From Saprospiraceae bacterium (GTDB lineage: Bacteria > Bacteroidota > Bacteroidia > Chitinophagales > Saprospiraceae): DNA of 64,000 bases. The position numbers and the translations under genes were made by a program. A model generated the notes under the pieces. The model had not been told where the DNA came from. It worked only from the letters and a program-made list of their open reading frames with translations, and made no database searches. This document shows, in pieces, positions 8,668-16,762 of the stretch (positions within the stretch are counted from its first letter, which is position 1; every line of letters starts with the position of its first letter). The stretch is taken from assembly GCA_016709995.1 (NCBI GenBank), contig JADJLQ010000006.1, positions 1-64,000 of the forward strand, in the 5' to 3' direction.

Positions 8668-9225
8668 TTAATTAAGGCTATATACCAATTCTTGATCTAA
8701 AGAAGGAACTATTGGAAAATCAACTGGAATTTCTGTCAGATTATGCAAGTAGTTCATAGCCGTTTTGTCACTTATCTGAAGAATTACATCTACCAGGTTT
8801 TCTTTGGTATACCCATGCGCAAAGAAGGCATTTACATTTTCTTCGCTTGCTTTGCCCCTGTTTTTGGTGATGTCAGCAGTTAAGGCTACCAAAGCATGGA
8901 GTTTTTTATCGCCGGCTTGACCGCGTCTAATGTCTAAAACTTGCTCATCGGTAAAGCCATTCATCTTGCCAAGAAGGGTGTGAGCACTTTGGCAGTATAT
9001 GCAACCGTTTACCTGGCTAACGATCAGATTTACCGCTTCCTTTTCTTTGTTTGAAAGGGTTGTTTTAGCGTTTTGATAGGCTAAGTATCTTTCCAGGCCA
9101 TGATCAGAATAAGCAATGGTGGCGTACAAATTGGGAACAAAACCTAAGGCTAACTTTAATTTGTCAAAAATGGCCTGGTTTGTAGAGGCTACTTCTTCTC
9201 TTGTAGGAACGTTGAATTTTTTCAT
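8668..9225 (-). CDS. Carboxymuconolactone decarboxylase / AhpD-like peroxidase-related protein
   Basis: 185 residues, all-helical AhpD-like fold. The conserved core is EKEAVNLIVSQVNGCIYC with QSAH following: Cys75, Cys78 and His82, with an upstream Glu, which is the AhpD redox and proton-relay signature. The start MKKFNVPTREEVA is usual for the peroxidase-related branch. Known members reduce peroxides through the CxxC pair or act in thiol redox relays. It is the first gene of the minus-strand cluster and is separated from the thioredoxin-like gene by a terminator-like hairpin. Likely a cytoplasmic antioxidant enzyme. Confidence 0.92.
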   Translation of the reverse strand: MKKFNVPTREEVASTNQAIFDKLKLALGFVPNLYATIAYSDHGLERYLAYQNAKTTLSNKEKEAVNLIVSQVNGCIYCQSAHTLLGKMNGFTDEQVLDIRRGQAGDKKLHALVALTADITKNRGKASEENVNAFFAHGYTKENLVDVILQISDKTAMNYLHNLTEIPVDFPIVPSLDQELVYSLN

Positions 9226-9545
9226 CTTATTTATTTTTAATTTTTTCTGTCGTTATTGACGGTACAAAAATGCCATGACATATCTCCATAGAAAATGGAT
9301 AATCAACGCAAGAGCATGGACAATTTTCCAGTTCACCCATTTTAGGGAATAGGGTGCAATTATTTAAAAACGAGATTTTAGGGAAAGCAGCAATAGAGTT
9401 AGAGCTAGCGGTTGCTGGATTTGAGGCGGCGAGCTTATAGATCACCAAACTCGCTACCCGAACTACTGTTTATTTATAGCTCAAAGGTTTCTGTTTGCAC
9501 TGCCTGCCCACTAAGGCAAAGCTTGAGCTAACGGTCTATGGTTTG
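9226..9545. other. Non-coding stretch upstream of the AhpD-like gene
   Basis: The 5' region of the AhpD-like gene; it must contain the promoter, but I could not identify a confident TAnnTTTG box. One 73-codon minus-strand frame is present but resembles no family. It continues rightward into the repeat block at 9.63-9.86 kb. Confidence 0.4.
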
Positions 9546-9626
9546 TCAAAAGTTAGTACCAATAATTTTGCATAGGTTCGCAGCCCATATAGGTTGTTTA
9601 ATTTGTCCTTTGGGTTGAAACTCTTT

Positions 9627-9708
9627 ATCCCGATGATGGATATCGGCATCCTGATTGTAAACATCAGTGACCCGACGCAATGAACAATGCCCGCCTGACT
9701 CTGTTAAA
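9627..9708. repeat. 82-bp direct repeat, copy 1
   Basis: Begins ATCCCGATGATGGATATCGG and ends ACTCTGTTAAA. A second copy at 9750-9831 differs at only two positions. Each copy contains a short internal palindrome (CCGAT with ATCGG). The spacer between copies is 41 bp. The sequence reads open on the minus strand but shows no protein family. Confidence 0.85.
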
Positions 9709-9749
9709 CCGTATTCATACATTAGAAATGAAACGAATACCTCCTCCGG

Positions 9750-9831
9750 ATCCCGATGATGGATATCGGTATGCTGATTGTAAACATCAGTGACCCGACG
9801 CAATGAACAATGCCCGCCTGACTCTGTTAAA
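9750..9831. repeat. 82-bp direct repeat, copy 2
   Basis: Second copy, about 80/82 identical to copy 1. Its right part (CAATGAACAATGCCCGCCTG, from 9801) also forms an inverted repeat with 9841-9861, so this copy ends in a long imperfect hairpin. Confidence 0.85.
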
Positions 9832-9861
9832 AATAACAAGTCGGGCAGGCATTGTTCATTG
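9801..9861. repeat. 21-bp imperfect inverted repeat / hairpin
   Basis: Bases 9801-9821 and 9841-9861 are inverted copies with about 19 of 21 matching and a 19-nt loop. The right arm contains GGCAGGCATTGTTCATTG. It may be a transcription-ending hairpin for the lipoprotein gene or the end of a small mobile element. Confidence 0.7.
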
Positions 9862-9922
9862 TTCAGCTCCTACGAGCAATCCATATCTAATACATGGATT
9901 GGGATTAACTATTGAGAAATAT

Positions 9923-10378
9923 TTATTTTTTATTGTTAACTGTAAAATCTTTAAGTGATTGTCCTAGTTCATCCATATCGTGATCGAATTCTCTTTTGAA
10001 TGATTGCCAGTTATCTTTTCCATCTTCACTGTATTCATTCATTCTTTTTTTCATGTCGGAATTTTTTTGTTCCAACGCAGCAATTTGTTTTTCGTAAGTT
10101 GCTTTAACATCTTTTTTAGCTGTTTCCATTTGTATTTTAAAATCAGCAAACGCTTTCTCATTCGCAGTGAGTTTTTCGTTTGTTTCATTTTTGAAATTGA
10201 CTACTTCTGTTTTGTAATCCTCCTGAGCTTGTATTAAATTTTCTTTTGCCACTGTAACATTATCTTTAGCGTTATCTACTTTCTGAGAAGGTGAATCGCA
10301 ACCCGAAAAAGTTGCTGCTGCTATACATGTTATTACTAATGCAAGTATTGAATTTGCGTTTTTTGATAATTGTGTCAT
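9923..10378 (-). CDS. Coiled-coil lipoprotein
   Basis: 151 residues. A lipoprotein signal with the lipobox FSGC at about residues 24-27 anchors it in a membrane, probably the inner leaflet of the outer membrane or the periplasmic face. The rest is a single charged helix-forming region (AKDNVTVAKENLIQAQEDY, FADFKIQMETAKKDVKATYE, QIAALEQKNSDMKKRMNEY) with heptad-like spacing. It resembles small stress-associated coiled-coil lipoproteins of Bacteroidota, but the function is not established. It is a stand-alone gene between the 82-bp repeat block and a non-coding stretch. Confidence 0.8.
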   Translation of the reverse strand: MTQLSKNANSILALVITCIAAATFSGCDSPSQKVDNAKDNVTVAKENLIQAQEDYKTEVVNFKNETNEKLTANEKAFADFKIQMETAKKDVKATYEKQIAALEQKNSDMKKRMNEYSEDGKDNWQSFKREFDHDMDELGQSLKDFTVNNKK

Positions 10379-10974
10379 TTTGTTTTGTTTATTATTTTTA
10401 TACAGTACTATTAAGCATCAAAGGTGGCTTGTTTTGCAAAATAAAGCGTTACACAATTAAAGATAAATGTTACATGATTCACGCTTTTTAGGTTTAGAAT
10501 GATTGTTTTGTTTCCTGGAATAGGCGATCCACAGAATTTAGAAAAATTAATCCATGGAGGCTCAAAAATCGACATCAGGAGAACATACGATTCTTCCTGG
10601 AAGATTATCGTAACCCATCATCGCCTTATGATACTAATAAAATGCAGACAACTACTGCGTATACTGTCTTAACTGTTCAGAATGATTTTATTAGGTGCCA
10701 ATACAATAATTACATTGACAAGTGTTTCATCTTTGCCGCCAATCGATAAAACTTTTCTGCCCTTGCCTGACGGAATGAAAATCAATTGAGGTGGGTTTAA
10801 CATAATTGATTTTGTTTTATAATCATAAATTAACGACACCTTCTGTGACCATATCCCGATGCTTCGGGACTGTCTGCAGAGCACAGCTAGCCCCGATTTA
10901 ACGGGGAAACTCCGCCTATTGTAAATTTGTCGTTATGCGTTTGTGCTGCTGTGTTAATCCCATCATTCGGCGGC
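10379..10974. other. 596-bp gap bearing an inverted-repeat-bounded hairpin cluster
   Basis: No convincing gene: a 71-codon minus-strand frame at 10669-10884 overlaps the hairpins and has no recognised family. TAACGACA (10831-10838) and TGTCGTTA (10928-10935) are perfect inverted copies bounding a 105-bp segment. That segment contains two hairpins, TCCCGA-TGCT-TCGGGA (10854-10869) and CCCCG-ATTTAA-CGGGG (10891-10906). It lies 40 bp downstream of the methyltransferase stop. Confidence 0.6.
10831..10935. repeat. Inverted-repeat-bounded palindromic element
   Basis: An 8-bp perfect terminal inverted repeat (TAACGACA / TGTCGTTA) encloses two nested hairpins with CCCGA/TCGGG and CCCCG/CGGGG stems. 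The size and architecture recall cassette recombination sites or small non-autonomous elements, but no integrase or second clear copy is in view. Confidence 0.5.
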
Positions 10975-11820
10975 TTATTTCACACCCTCAATTAGAAGAG
11001 CGCTGGAGTCCATCAGGATATTTCCATCAGGATATTTTTGATCCAAAAGATGATAAACTTCTTTCCTGATATTTTCTTTTATGTCATCCTCTGCATTATT
11101 AAGCGCTAACACAACGAGCGTAATTACTTCCGTCATCATGTCCCAATAGACATCAGCCGTTTTGAAGTGCATTTTAGCGGTTATTTCTTTTTGCTTAATA
11201 TTTTTCAACCCTGCTTGTAAAAATAGATCTGAGATTAAGTCCTCTTTGGCACAGCGAAACATGCCTGGAGCACCTGGCAGTGGTGCAGGCAAAGCCATAT
11301 GTCTGCTGATGGTTTCCAAAATGGCTGTAATCCAAAAATTATTTTCAAGCACATTCCAAACCGAAGTAGCGATTTTTCCGCCGGGTTTGAGCACGCGAAC
11401 CATTTCTTTTGCTGCTAACAGCATGTCCGGGAAAAACATAAAACCCAAACGACAGCTTATGGCATCAAAAGTATTGTCCGCAAAAGGAAGGGCACACACA
11501 TCGCAGACCCGGGTTTCAATATTTTTAATATCCCTTTTCAGTGCATTTTCACGGGCTATTTCAAGCATGTCTTCCGAAAGGTCTGTAATCACCACTTTCC
11601 CGCCTGTTAACATGGTTGCAATGGTCAAACCGGGTTCTCCTGTTCCGGCGGCAATGTCTAACACCACCTCAGCGCCCTTGGGATTAATACTACGAATGAT
11701 TTCATCACCCATTGGTTTTAACAAATCCATATTCAGGTCATCCCATTTTTTCCAGCTGGGAGAAAATTTATTCCAGGTGGCTCTTTGTTGGTCCCGGATT
11801 TCTTCCAGTGGCAGGCTCAT
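10975..11820 (-). CDS. Class I SAM-dependent methyltransferase (UbiE/Methyltransf_11-like)
   Basis: 281 residues. SAM-binding motif I is VLDIAAGTGEPGLTI at about 53-67, followed by VVITDLSEDMLEIARENA (acidic loop), LPFADNTFDAISCRLGFMFF (motif II region) and MVRVLKPGGKIATSVW (post-motif III), all typical of the UbiE/Methyltransf_11 group. The start MSLPLEEIRDQQRATWNKFSPSWKKW resembles family members acting on small lipophilic or quinone-like acceptors. It stands alone in a gene-poor stretch. The acceptor is unknown. Confidence 0.9.
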   Translation of the reverse strand: MSLPLEEIRDQQRATWNKFSPSWKKWDDLNMDLLKPMGDEIIRSINPKGAEVVLDIAAGTGEPGLTIATMLTGGKVVITDLSEDMLEIARENALKRDIKNIETRVCDVCALPFADNTFDAISCRLGFMFFPDMLLAAKEMVRVLKPGGKIATSVWNVLENNFWITAILETISRHMALPAPLPGAPGMFRCAKEDLISDLFLQAGLKNIKQKEITAKMHFKTADVYWDMMTEVITLVVLALNNAEDDIKENIRKEVYHLLDQKYPDGNILMDSSALLIEGVK

Positions 11821-12166
11821 TTTGTTTTAGTTTAAAAAATTAATCTGATGTACTACGGATTTGAGTTTGCAGTAAACCCACTCATGACATCTAATAAGGA
11901 ATATTGAAAACCGTTATTCAATATACTGCGCTCGGCGTAATCATTTTCCAGTTATTTGATTTTGAAGGGGTTATCAATATATAGGGCAGCATAACGAATA
12001 ATATTGCAGGATTTTCCTTATTCCAACTACAATTTATCTATTATTTCCTGTATTACCATTCAAAAGCCAATGTTTGGTTATATCCTACTTCTGGTCTTAA
12101 TTGCCTCCATTGAGTTTAGATTATCTACAAATGACTGTAATACTGGAGCCGAGGCGAACTAACTCT
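11821..12166. other. 346-bp gap, no gene seen
   Basis: AT-rich sequence between the methyltransferase start and the DUF2357 nuclease stop. It contains GCATAACGA at 11989-11997, similar to the terminal sequence of the 10.9-kb element, but no matching partner was found nearby. Confidence 0.4.
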
Positions 12167-14431
12167 TCATTTTACAACTACATTCATAAGCTCGGTCAAT
12201 GATATTGAAAAAGGTCTTGCAGAGCCAAAATGAGTTTTATATTCAGCAAGTTTCGTAATATCCCATACAAATTTTTTGAATTCATTTTCTACTTCATCAT
12301 CTAACTCATAAACCAAATAAAGTTCACCATTAGGCTCATGAGGGTATTTTTTTCGTTTCAAATCTTCATTTGAAAATATTTTAGGGCCTTTATTTTTCAA
12401 TTTATAAAGTCGTGTAGCCCTTTTTGATTCACCATGAGAACGGAGTAACAAATATTTAGCACTAGTTTCTTTTACACCTAGAGGTAAAGAACCAACATAT
12501 GTTCCGGTTCTAAAATTGTACAACCTGGTTTTTTCAATCCAGTTTAGAACATTGGTATCGTCATAAAATCCAATGAGAACATAAGTTTCGTCCGGCAATA
12601 AAGTTCTATTTGATCCGTATGCTTCAGGTAATACATCATTTACTTTATTACTGTTTTTGTCAAAATATGTTTCATAGGTTTTAAGCGAAATCTTTTCTCT
12701 CTGAGATGCTCTATTCATGAAATGATTTAAAACTTCAAGCAAAAACCTCTTTAATTCTCCACATCCATTATTTGTTTTGGAAGGTCGTATTGAGAAAGCT
12801 CCAAGACCTGGAATTAATTCATGGAAGCCTTTTCTGGCGTATGAATTATCATTACCAGGATATAAAACATAAGCACCCGCTGTCCGTCTGATTGCATCCT
12901 TGTATGTATGCATCTTCAATAGGTCTGCTCTTTTATAAGTCCCTTTTTTCTGTTCTTCTTTTTCTTCTTCAAGATTATCATCTTTCCCAAAAATGCCTTG
13001 CAGATTTTCTACTTTATACTTTGCATCAAAATGAATATGCACTATCAACTCTTCCTTCTCCGCTTGTTCCTGCTCAATTCCAAACGGCCAAATGCTTAAT
13101 GTATAATCAGGTCTTAAATTTCTTGTCCAGCTTCCGCCAGCGGGATATTCATTGCCACCTGAGAAAGTTTTGTTGTAGCTGAATTCAATATTCAGTTTTC
13201 TTGTGTCGGTTAAGTAAATTCCTTTTACAGGTAAAAACTTTCCCTGCTTCAATTTCAAACCAAGTCCGTCTGATGTTTTTTCAATCAGGTTCTCAGTTGC
13301 AACTGATTCAATTTTAAAAACTTCTTTTACTATATCCAGTAGTTTGAAAAACAACCAGTACTCATAAAGCACTGCAACATCTCTTTTGCTTCCTCTATAC
13401 ACATCATCACCTCCCTTCCACACCATTTTTGCAGCAAGGTCAAACATAAGCCACACTCTCAGAATTTCTCTGTAGCCTTCTTTGCGTTGCAACACCGGAC
13501 TGTTAAGCGACAATGTGGTGGGAGAAGAAATTTCTTTGAATATAGAATGACTTAAATACTGTTCCAGTTTATCTTCAAGCAATGCTGCTTCAGTTTTTAT
13601 GCGGTCGCTGTCCTTTACTTTTGTTTTAAAGTCACTGCAAAAACTCTGAAACGACATCAACGCATGTTTTACAAAACGGTTTTCAGGAGTATCCACCGTT
13701 TCTGATTTATTACTCACATTTAATTTGGAAGGAACCGAAATCATTGTGCTTTTCAATGGGTGTTCAGCAGGTAAATCAAAACGGTTTGTTGCATTGCTCA
13801 ACTGACGAATTGTTGAGTTGTTGAATCTTCTTACGCTTCTGATTTCTTTTACGGTTTTGCTTTCTCTCCATCGTGTTACAGGCGATGAGAGAATTTTGTG
13901 AACTGAATCATTAAACTCAACTGATTCAATAATTGATTTGATAAAGGCAAACCGCTGATATAAAGTGACTGCATCTGCATTAAAGTCTATTTCAAAAAAC
14001 TGCGCAACTGGTGAGCTGTGCTGTAAAAGCAAATCAGTACACTTCTCTGTAATCTCTTCCAGCATGTGACGGTAGTCTTCACGGTAAGTTGTTTTTACCG
14101 ACTGAACTTCCAGTTTTATTTCTCCACACTTTTGTTTCGTATCTGATTTCAAAACATCAATGCTGAGAGTGCCGACATAAATGTTTGGAGAAATTCGACC
14201 TGATGATTTACTGATGTTTGACTGACTTACAATTTCATCAGTCTGCAGAGAATACCCATCTGTGATTTTGTACTCATAAAAAGATCCTTCCTTAATCTGA
14301 ACAATTGCTTCCCCGTTTTCAATCGCATCGGCTTTTTCAATAATAGGTTCACTGGAGTTTTCTCCGCATAGAACAATCTCAATGTTCTTTTCAGCAACAG
14401 TAAGAGTTATAACAAATTTTGGAGCAGACAT
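12167..14431 (-). CDS. McrC-like nuclease: DUF2357 plus PD-(D/E)XK domain
   Basis: 754 residues. The N-terminal ~400 residues match the DUF2357 layout, including SPVTRWRESKTVKEIRSVRR, a helical region and ENRFVKHAL. A PD-(D/E)XK nuclease domain follows: Asp in NLRPDYTLSIW (~443), then VHIHFDAKYK (~464-473) giving the D-x-K core, then YKRADLLKMHTYKDAIRR and AYVLYPG. Known proteins of this type (COG1700-like) are the nuclease partner of McrB-like AAA+ motors in modification-dependent restriction. The start lies 3 nt after the stop of the upstream motor gene, so the two form an operon. An acidic insert (DDNLEEEKEEQKK) follows the nuclease core. The C-terminal 200 residues are not assigned. Confidence is high for the nuclease fold, moderate for the defence role. 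Confidence 0.85.
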   Translation of the reverse strand: MSAPKFVITLTVAEKNIEIVLCGENSSEPIIEKADAIENGEAIVQIKEGSFYEYKITDGYSLQTDEIVSQSNISKSSGRISPNIYVGTLSIDVLKSDTKQKCGEIKLEVQSVKTTYREDYRHMLEEITEKCTDLLLQHSSPVAQFFEIDFNADAVTLYQRFAFIKSIIESVEFNDSVHKILSSPVTRWRESKTVKEIRSVRRFNNSTIRQLSNATNRFDLPAEHPLKSTMISVPSKLNVSNKSETVDTPENRFVKHALMSFQSFCSDFKTKVKDSDRIKTEAALLEDKLEQYLSHSIFKEISSPTTLSLNSPVLQRKEGYREILRVWLMFDLAAKMVWKGGDDVYRGSKRDVAVLYEYWLFFKLLDIVKEVFKIESVATENLIEKTSDGLGLKLKQGKFLPVKGIYLTDTRKLNIEFSYNKTFSGGNEYPAGGSWTRNLRPDYTLSIWPFGIEQEQAEKEELIVHIHFDAKYKVENLQGIFGKDDNLEEEKEEQKKGTYKRADLLKMHTYKDAIRRTAGAYVLYPGNDNSYARKGFHELIPGLGAFSIRPSKTNNGCGELKRFLLEVLNHFMNRASQREKISLKTYETYFDKNSNKVNDVLPEAYGSNRTLLPDETYVLIGFYDDTNVLNWIEKTRLYNFRTGTYVGSLPLGVKETSAKYLLLRSHGESKRATRLYKLKNKGPKIFSNEDLKRKKYPHEPNGELYLVYELDDEVENEFKKFVWDITKLAEYKTHFGSARPFSISLTELMNVVVK

Positions 14432-14434
14432 TTT

Positions 14435-14811
14435 TTACGCTTCAGCATAACTTGTAAATCCATTAATAATTGCATTTTTAATCATTCGGATAATTTTCTC
14501 AAATGATATCGGATAGATTATTTCTAAAGTTTCATTGAGTTTGGAATCAGAAATATAGGATTGAACACTTTTTATTTTATCTTCTGCTGAAATTATTACT
14601 CCTTCTTTTGATTTTAAACAAAAACTAGCTAAAATTCCTAAAGGGTCAATTATTTTTCTTCTTGAGCCGTGAACCTTTGGCAATAACTTTTGCATAATAG
14701 TGGCATCAATTATTTCATCCTGAATCCAGTCAGCATCTAATTTATTTGCCACTGCTGAAAAACGAAGAATCTCCGAGGCACTGCGGTAACCAAATTCTGC
14801 ACCGCATTTCT
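14435..14811 (-). CDS. C-terminal part of the McrB-like protein, separated by a frameshift
   Basis: This segment reads as the continuation of the upstream AAA+ gene. In the shifted frame, the sequence after the break gives SELKKCGAEFGYRSASEILR, FSAVANKLDADWIQDEIIDA, KLLPKVHGSRRKIIDPL, the helical small-domain type that ends McrB-like proteins. One extra T in the run at 14821-14828 (A8 on the plus strand) fuses it to the ATPase without a stop. The first in-frame ATG is at 14752, but that start would remove the conserved linker, so an independent gene is unlikely. It ends 3 nt before the nuclease gene. Confidence 0.7.
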
Positions 14812-16119
14812 TTAATTCAGAAAAAAAATATTAAGAGAATCTGTTAGTATTGTCCTGTTTTCTTCCTTTTCAATTTCATGGTTCTCTTCAGCAAACTGAA
14901 CAAAGCTTTCAGCCATATCTTTTCCTTCACTTTTCAAATCTTCAAGATTGATTACTGTATTGCTTTGTAAGAAAGCTTCCATCTCTTTTGCTGTAACTCT
15001 AAACTCAATTACGTTTGCTCTGTCCAGAACTTTGGGGCTGAACATGTAAGTAGTTTCATCAATGTTAACTGTGCCTATTATAAAAAGATTTTTTGGGAGG
15101 CCGATTTTTGCGGGTACTCCATTCCATTCAGATGTACCAGAGTGAAGCGAAATATATTCTTTTGATTCCATCACACTCAGAAAATCGGCAAAATATCTTT
15201 CCACATGGCTCAAATTCATTTCGTCGAGAATGAGGAAATAGGGCTTGTTCTCATTCTTATTTGCTTCAATAATTAAATCAAGCACTCTATTATCGGGCTT
15301 AACATATTTTTCACGTTCAAGTGCATTCGGAAAACCAAGCAATGGTTCACGGTTTGTCCAGTCAGCACCAACGGGTACAATACAATACTGATTTTCATCT
15401 TCGCAAATCCACATAGCAAATGCCTGTGCAAGTTTTGTTTTGCCAGAACCCGAAAGTCCGGTGAGAATTACAAAAGGTTTAGTAAGGAGAGAAGCAGTAA
15501 ATCTTGCGACTATTTCATTAGAAATTTTTAGCCCTGCCTTTTTGAGGCTGTCAATGAGTGGATAGATACCAAAAGTATTCATTAATGATTCTTCTGAATT
15601 TCCTAAATCTATATGTTCAATATGTGGTAAATCAGTCGCTGAATATTGTTTGTAAACATCATTGATAAGTCTCAACAATTTAATTGGACACGGAGTTAAA
15701 TATGCTCCTTGTCTTAAATCAAGCTTACTATTATAATATACCTCAGATGTTTTAGAGATTTGATTAAGTAAGTTTTTATTTTTTTGAGAAAGAATTAAAT
15801 TTCTATTTATAGGTGGGGTTAATGGAATATAGTCATTTAGTTCAATTAAATATACTGGGCCTGACCAGTTTGTGCCATCTATTCCTTTTGATTCAGTTGC
15901 ACTTGATTTAACAATTGAAACTCCGGAAAAAACTTTATTGTTAATAAGATGAAGTACAATGTCACCTTTTTCAACAAGTCTCATATTCTTGTAAATGTCA
16001 GCACCATCTTTAGATTTTAGTGGAGACCAAAGAGCCTTGCCTAATGTCCATTCACCATTTTCTCTATCTGGCCTTCTCTCAACAATTGTTTTTTCAATCC
16101 ATATCTTAATGTTGTACAT
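14812..16119 (-). CDS. McrB-like AAA+ ATPase with PUA/EVE-like N-terminal domain
   Basis: 435 residues as read; about 560 if the homopolymer break at 14821-14828 is repaired. Residues ~20-115 (ALWSPLKSKDGADIYKNMRL, VEKGDIVLHLINNKVFSGVS, WSGPVYLIELNDYIPLTPPI) have the spacing of an EVE/PUA-type nucleic-acid reader domain. The motor has Walker A GLSGSGKTKLAQAFA (~218-232), Walker B YFLILDEMNLSHVERYF (~296) and a sensor strand IIGTVNIDETTYMFSPKVLD (~353), characteristic of the McrB clade. Known partners are McrC-type nucleases, and one lies directly downstream. The proposed role is recognition of modified foreign DNA by the reader domain and NTP-driven cleavage by the complex. The reader specificity is unknown. 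Confidence 0.85.
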   Translation of the reverse strand: MYNIKIWIEKTIVERRPDRENGEWTLGKALWSPLKSKDGADIYKNMRLVEKGDIVLHLINNKVFSGVSIVKSSATESKGIDGTNWSGPVYLIELNDYIPLTPPINRNLILSQKNKNLLNQISKTSEVYYNSKLDLRQGAYLTPCPIKLLRLINDVYKQYSATDLPHIEHIDLGNSEESLMNTFGIYPLIDSLKKAGLKISNEIVARFTASLLTKPFVILTGLSGSGKTKLAQAFAMWICEDENQYCIVPVGADWTNREPLLGFPNALEREKYVKPDNRVLDLIIEANKNENKPYFLILDEMNLSHVERYFADFLSVMESKEYISLHSGTSEWNGVPAKIGLPKNLFIIGTVNIDETTYMFSPKVLDRANVIEFRVTAKEMEAFLQSNTVINLEDLKSEGKDMAESFVQFAEENHEIEKEENRTILTDSLNIFFLN

Positions 16120-16347
16120 TTTTCAATTCGTTTTTTATTGAGTAATATTCAGAACATTCAGTCAATTTAAAGCAAATAGTTAATTACTAGGCCAATAAAA
16201 AATTCTGTAAAGATCCCTCTATTTGCCAAAAGTGGTATTCTTTAGGATTGTAAAACAAGATTAAAGTATTATTGAGAGTCAAATCATCTTTAATGGAAAG
16301 GCATTTAAGTAATTCAAAATTGATAATTGATTACCCCCCCTCAAAAA

Positions 16348-16743
16348 TCAAAAATCAAAACTCATCCTCACCTCCGTCCCATTAGCCTCATACTTCACCC
16401 CATCACATAATTGCTTGATGAGGAAGATCCCCCGCCCTCCGGTCTTGGCGATATTCTCCGGCAGCGTAGGATCATCTACATCATTGGGGTCAAAGCCACA
16501 GCCTTCGTCTCTGACGGTGAGAGTGAGGCCGTGTAGTTGTTCTTCGATCTGTACGTGTACGCACTTGCACTCATCGCAGTGATTGCCATGGATGATGGCA
16601 TTATTGACTGCTTCGGTGAGGCTGATCAGGATATTGGGATATTTGTCCTGGGAGATATGGTATTTAGATGCCAGATGATCTACCAATTGCTCCAGCTCGG
16701 AGATGCATCCGGGGGTGGAAGGAAATCGCCAGTAGTTAGTCAT
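16348..16743 (-). CDS. HATPase anti-sigma factor / serine kinase-like protein (RsbW type)
   Basis: 131 residues from the ATG at 16741-16743, chosen because it lies 19 nt after the upstream stop and begins right at the domain (MTNYWRFPSTPGCISELEQL); longer starts would overlap the DUF4175 gene. The GHKL ATPase motifs are complete: N-box EAVNNAIIHGN, G1 DEGCGFDP, G2 GGRGIFLIKQL. This small HATPase_c_2 form is the RsbW/SpoIIAB-like kinase that binds sigma factors or phosphorylates STAS anti-anti-sigma proteins. The sequence HCDECKC next to the N-box is unusual and could bind metal. It follows the DUF4175 gene, probably co-transcribed. Confidence 0.88.
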   Translation of the reverse strand: MTNYWRFPSTPGCISELEQLVDHLASKYHISQDKYPNILISLTEAVNNAIIHGNHCDECKCVHVQIEEQLHGLTLTVRDEGCGFDPNDVDDPTLPENIAKTGGRGIFLIKQLCDGVKYEANGTEVRMSFDF

Positions 16744-16762
16744 TAGAAGCGGCGATGGCCTG

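Noticed and set aside
9627..9831. Possible CRISPR array
   Set aside because: Only two copies of an 82-bp unit, far longer than CRISPR repeats, without spacers of regular size or cas genes.
9546..9839. 97-codon minus-strand frame with an internal repeat LTESGGHCSLRRV
   Set aside because: The repeat is simply the translation of the 82-bp DNA repeat; no start signal or family.
10669..10884. 71-codon minus-strand frame
   Set aside because: It overlaps the palindromic element and lacks any recognised motif.
10831..10935. Definite integron attC site
   Set aside because: Terminal repeats suggest it, but no integrase, no second matching site and no formal score; kept only as a hypothesis.
14435..14752. 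Independent 105-residue gene between the AAA+ and nuclease genes
   Set aside because: The sequence directly upstream of its ATG is in-frame, protein-like, and joins to the AAA+ protein by a one-base change.
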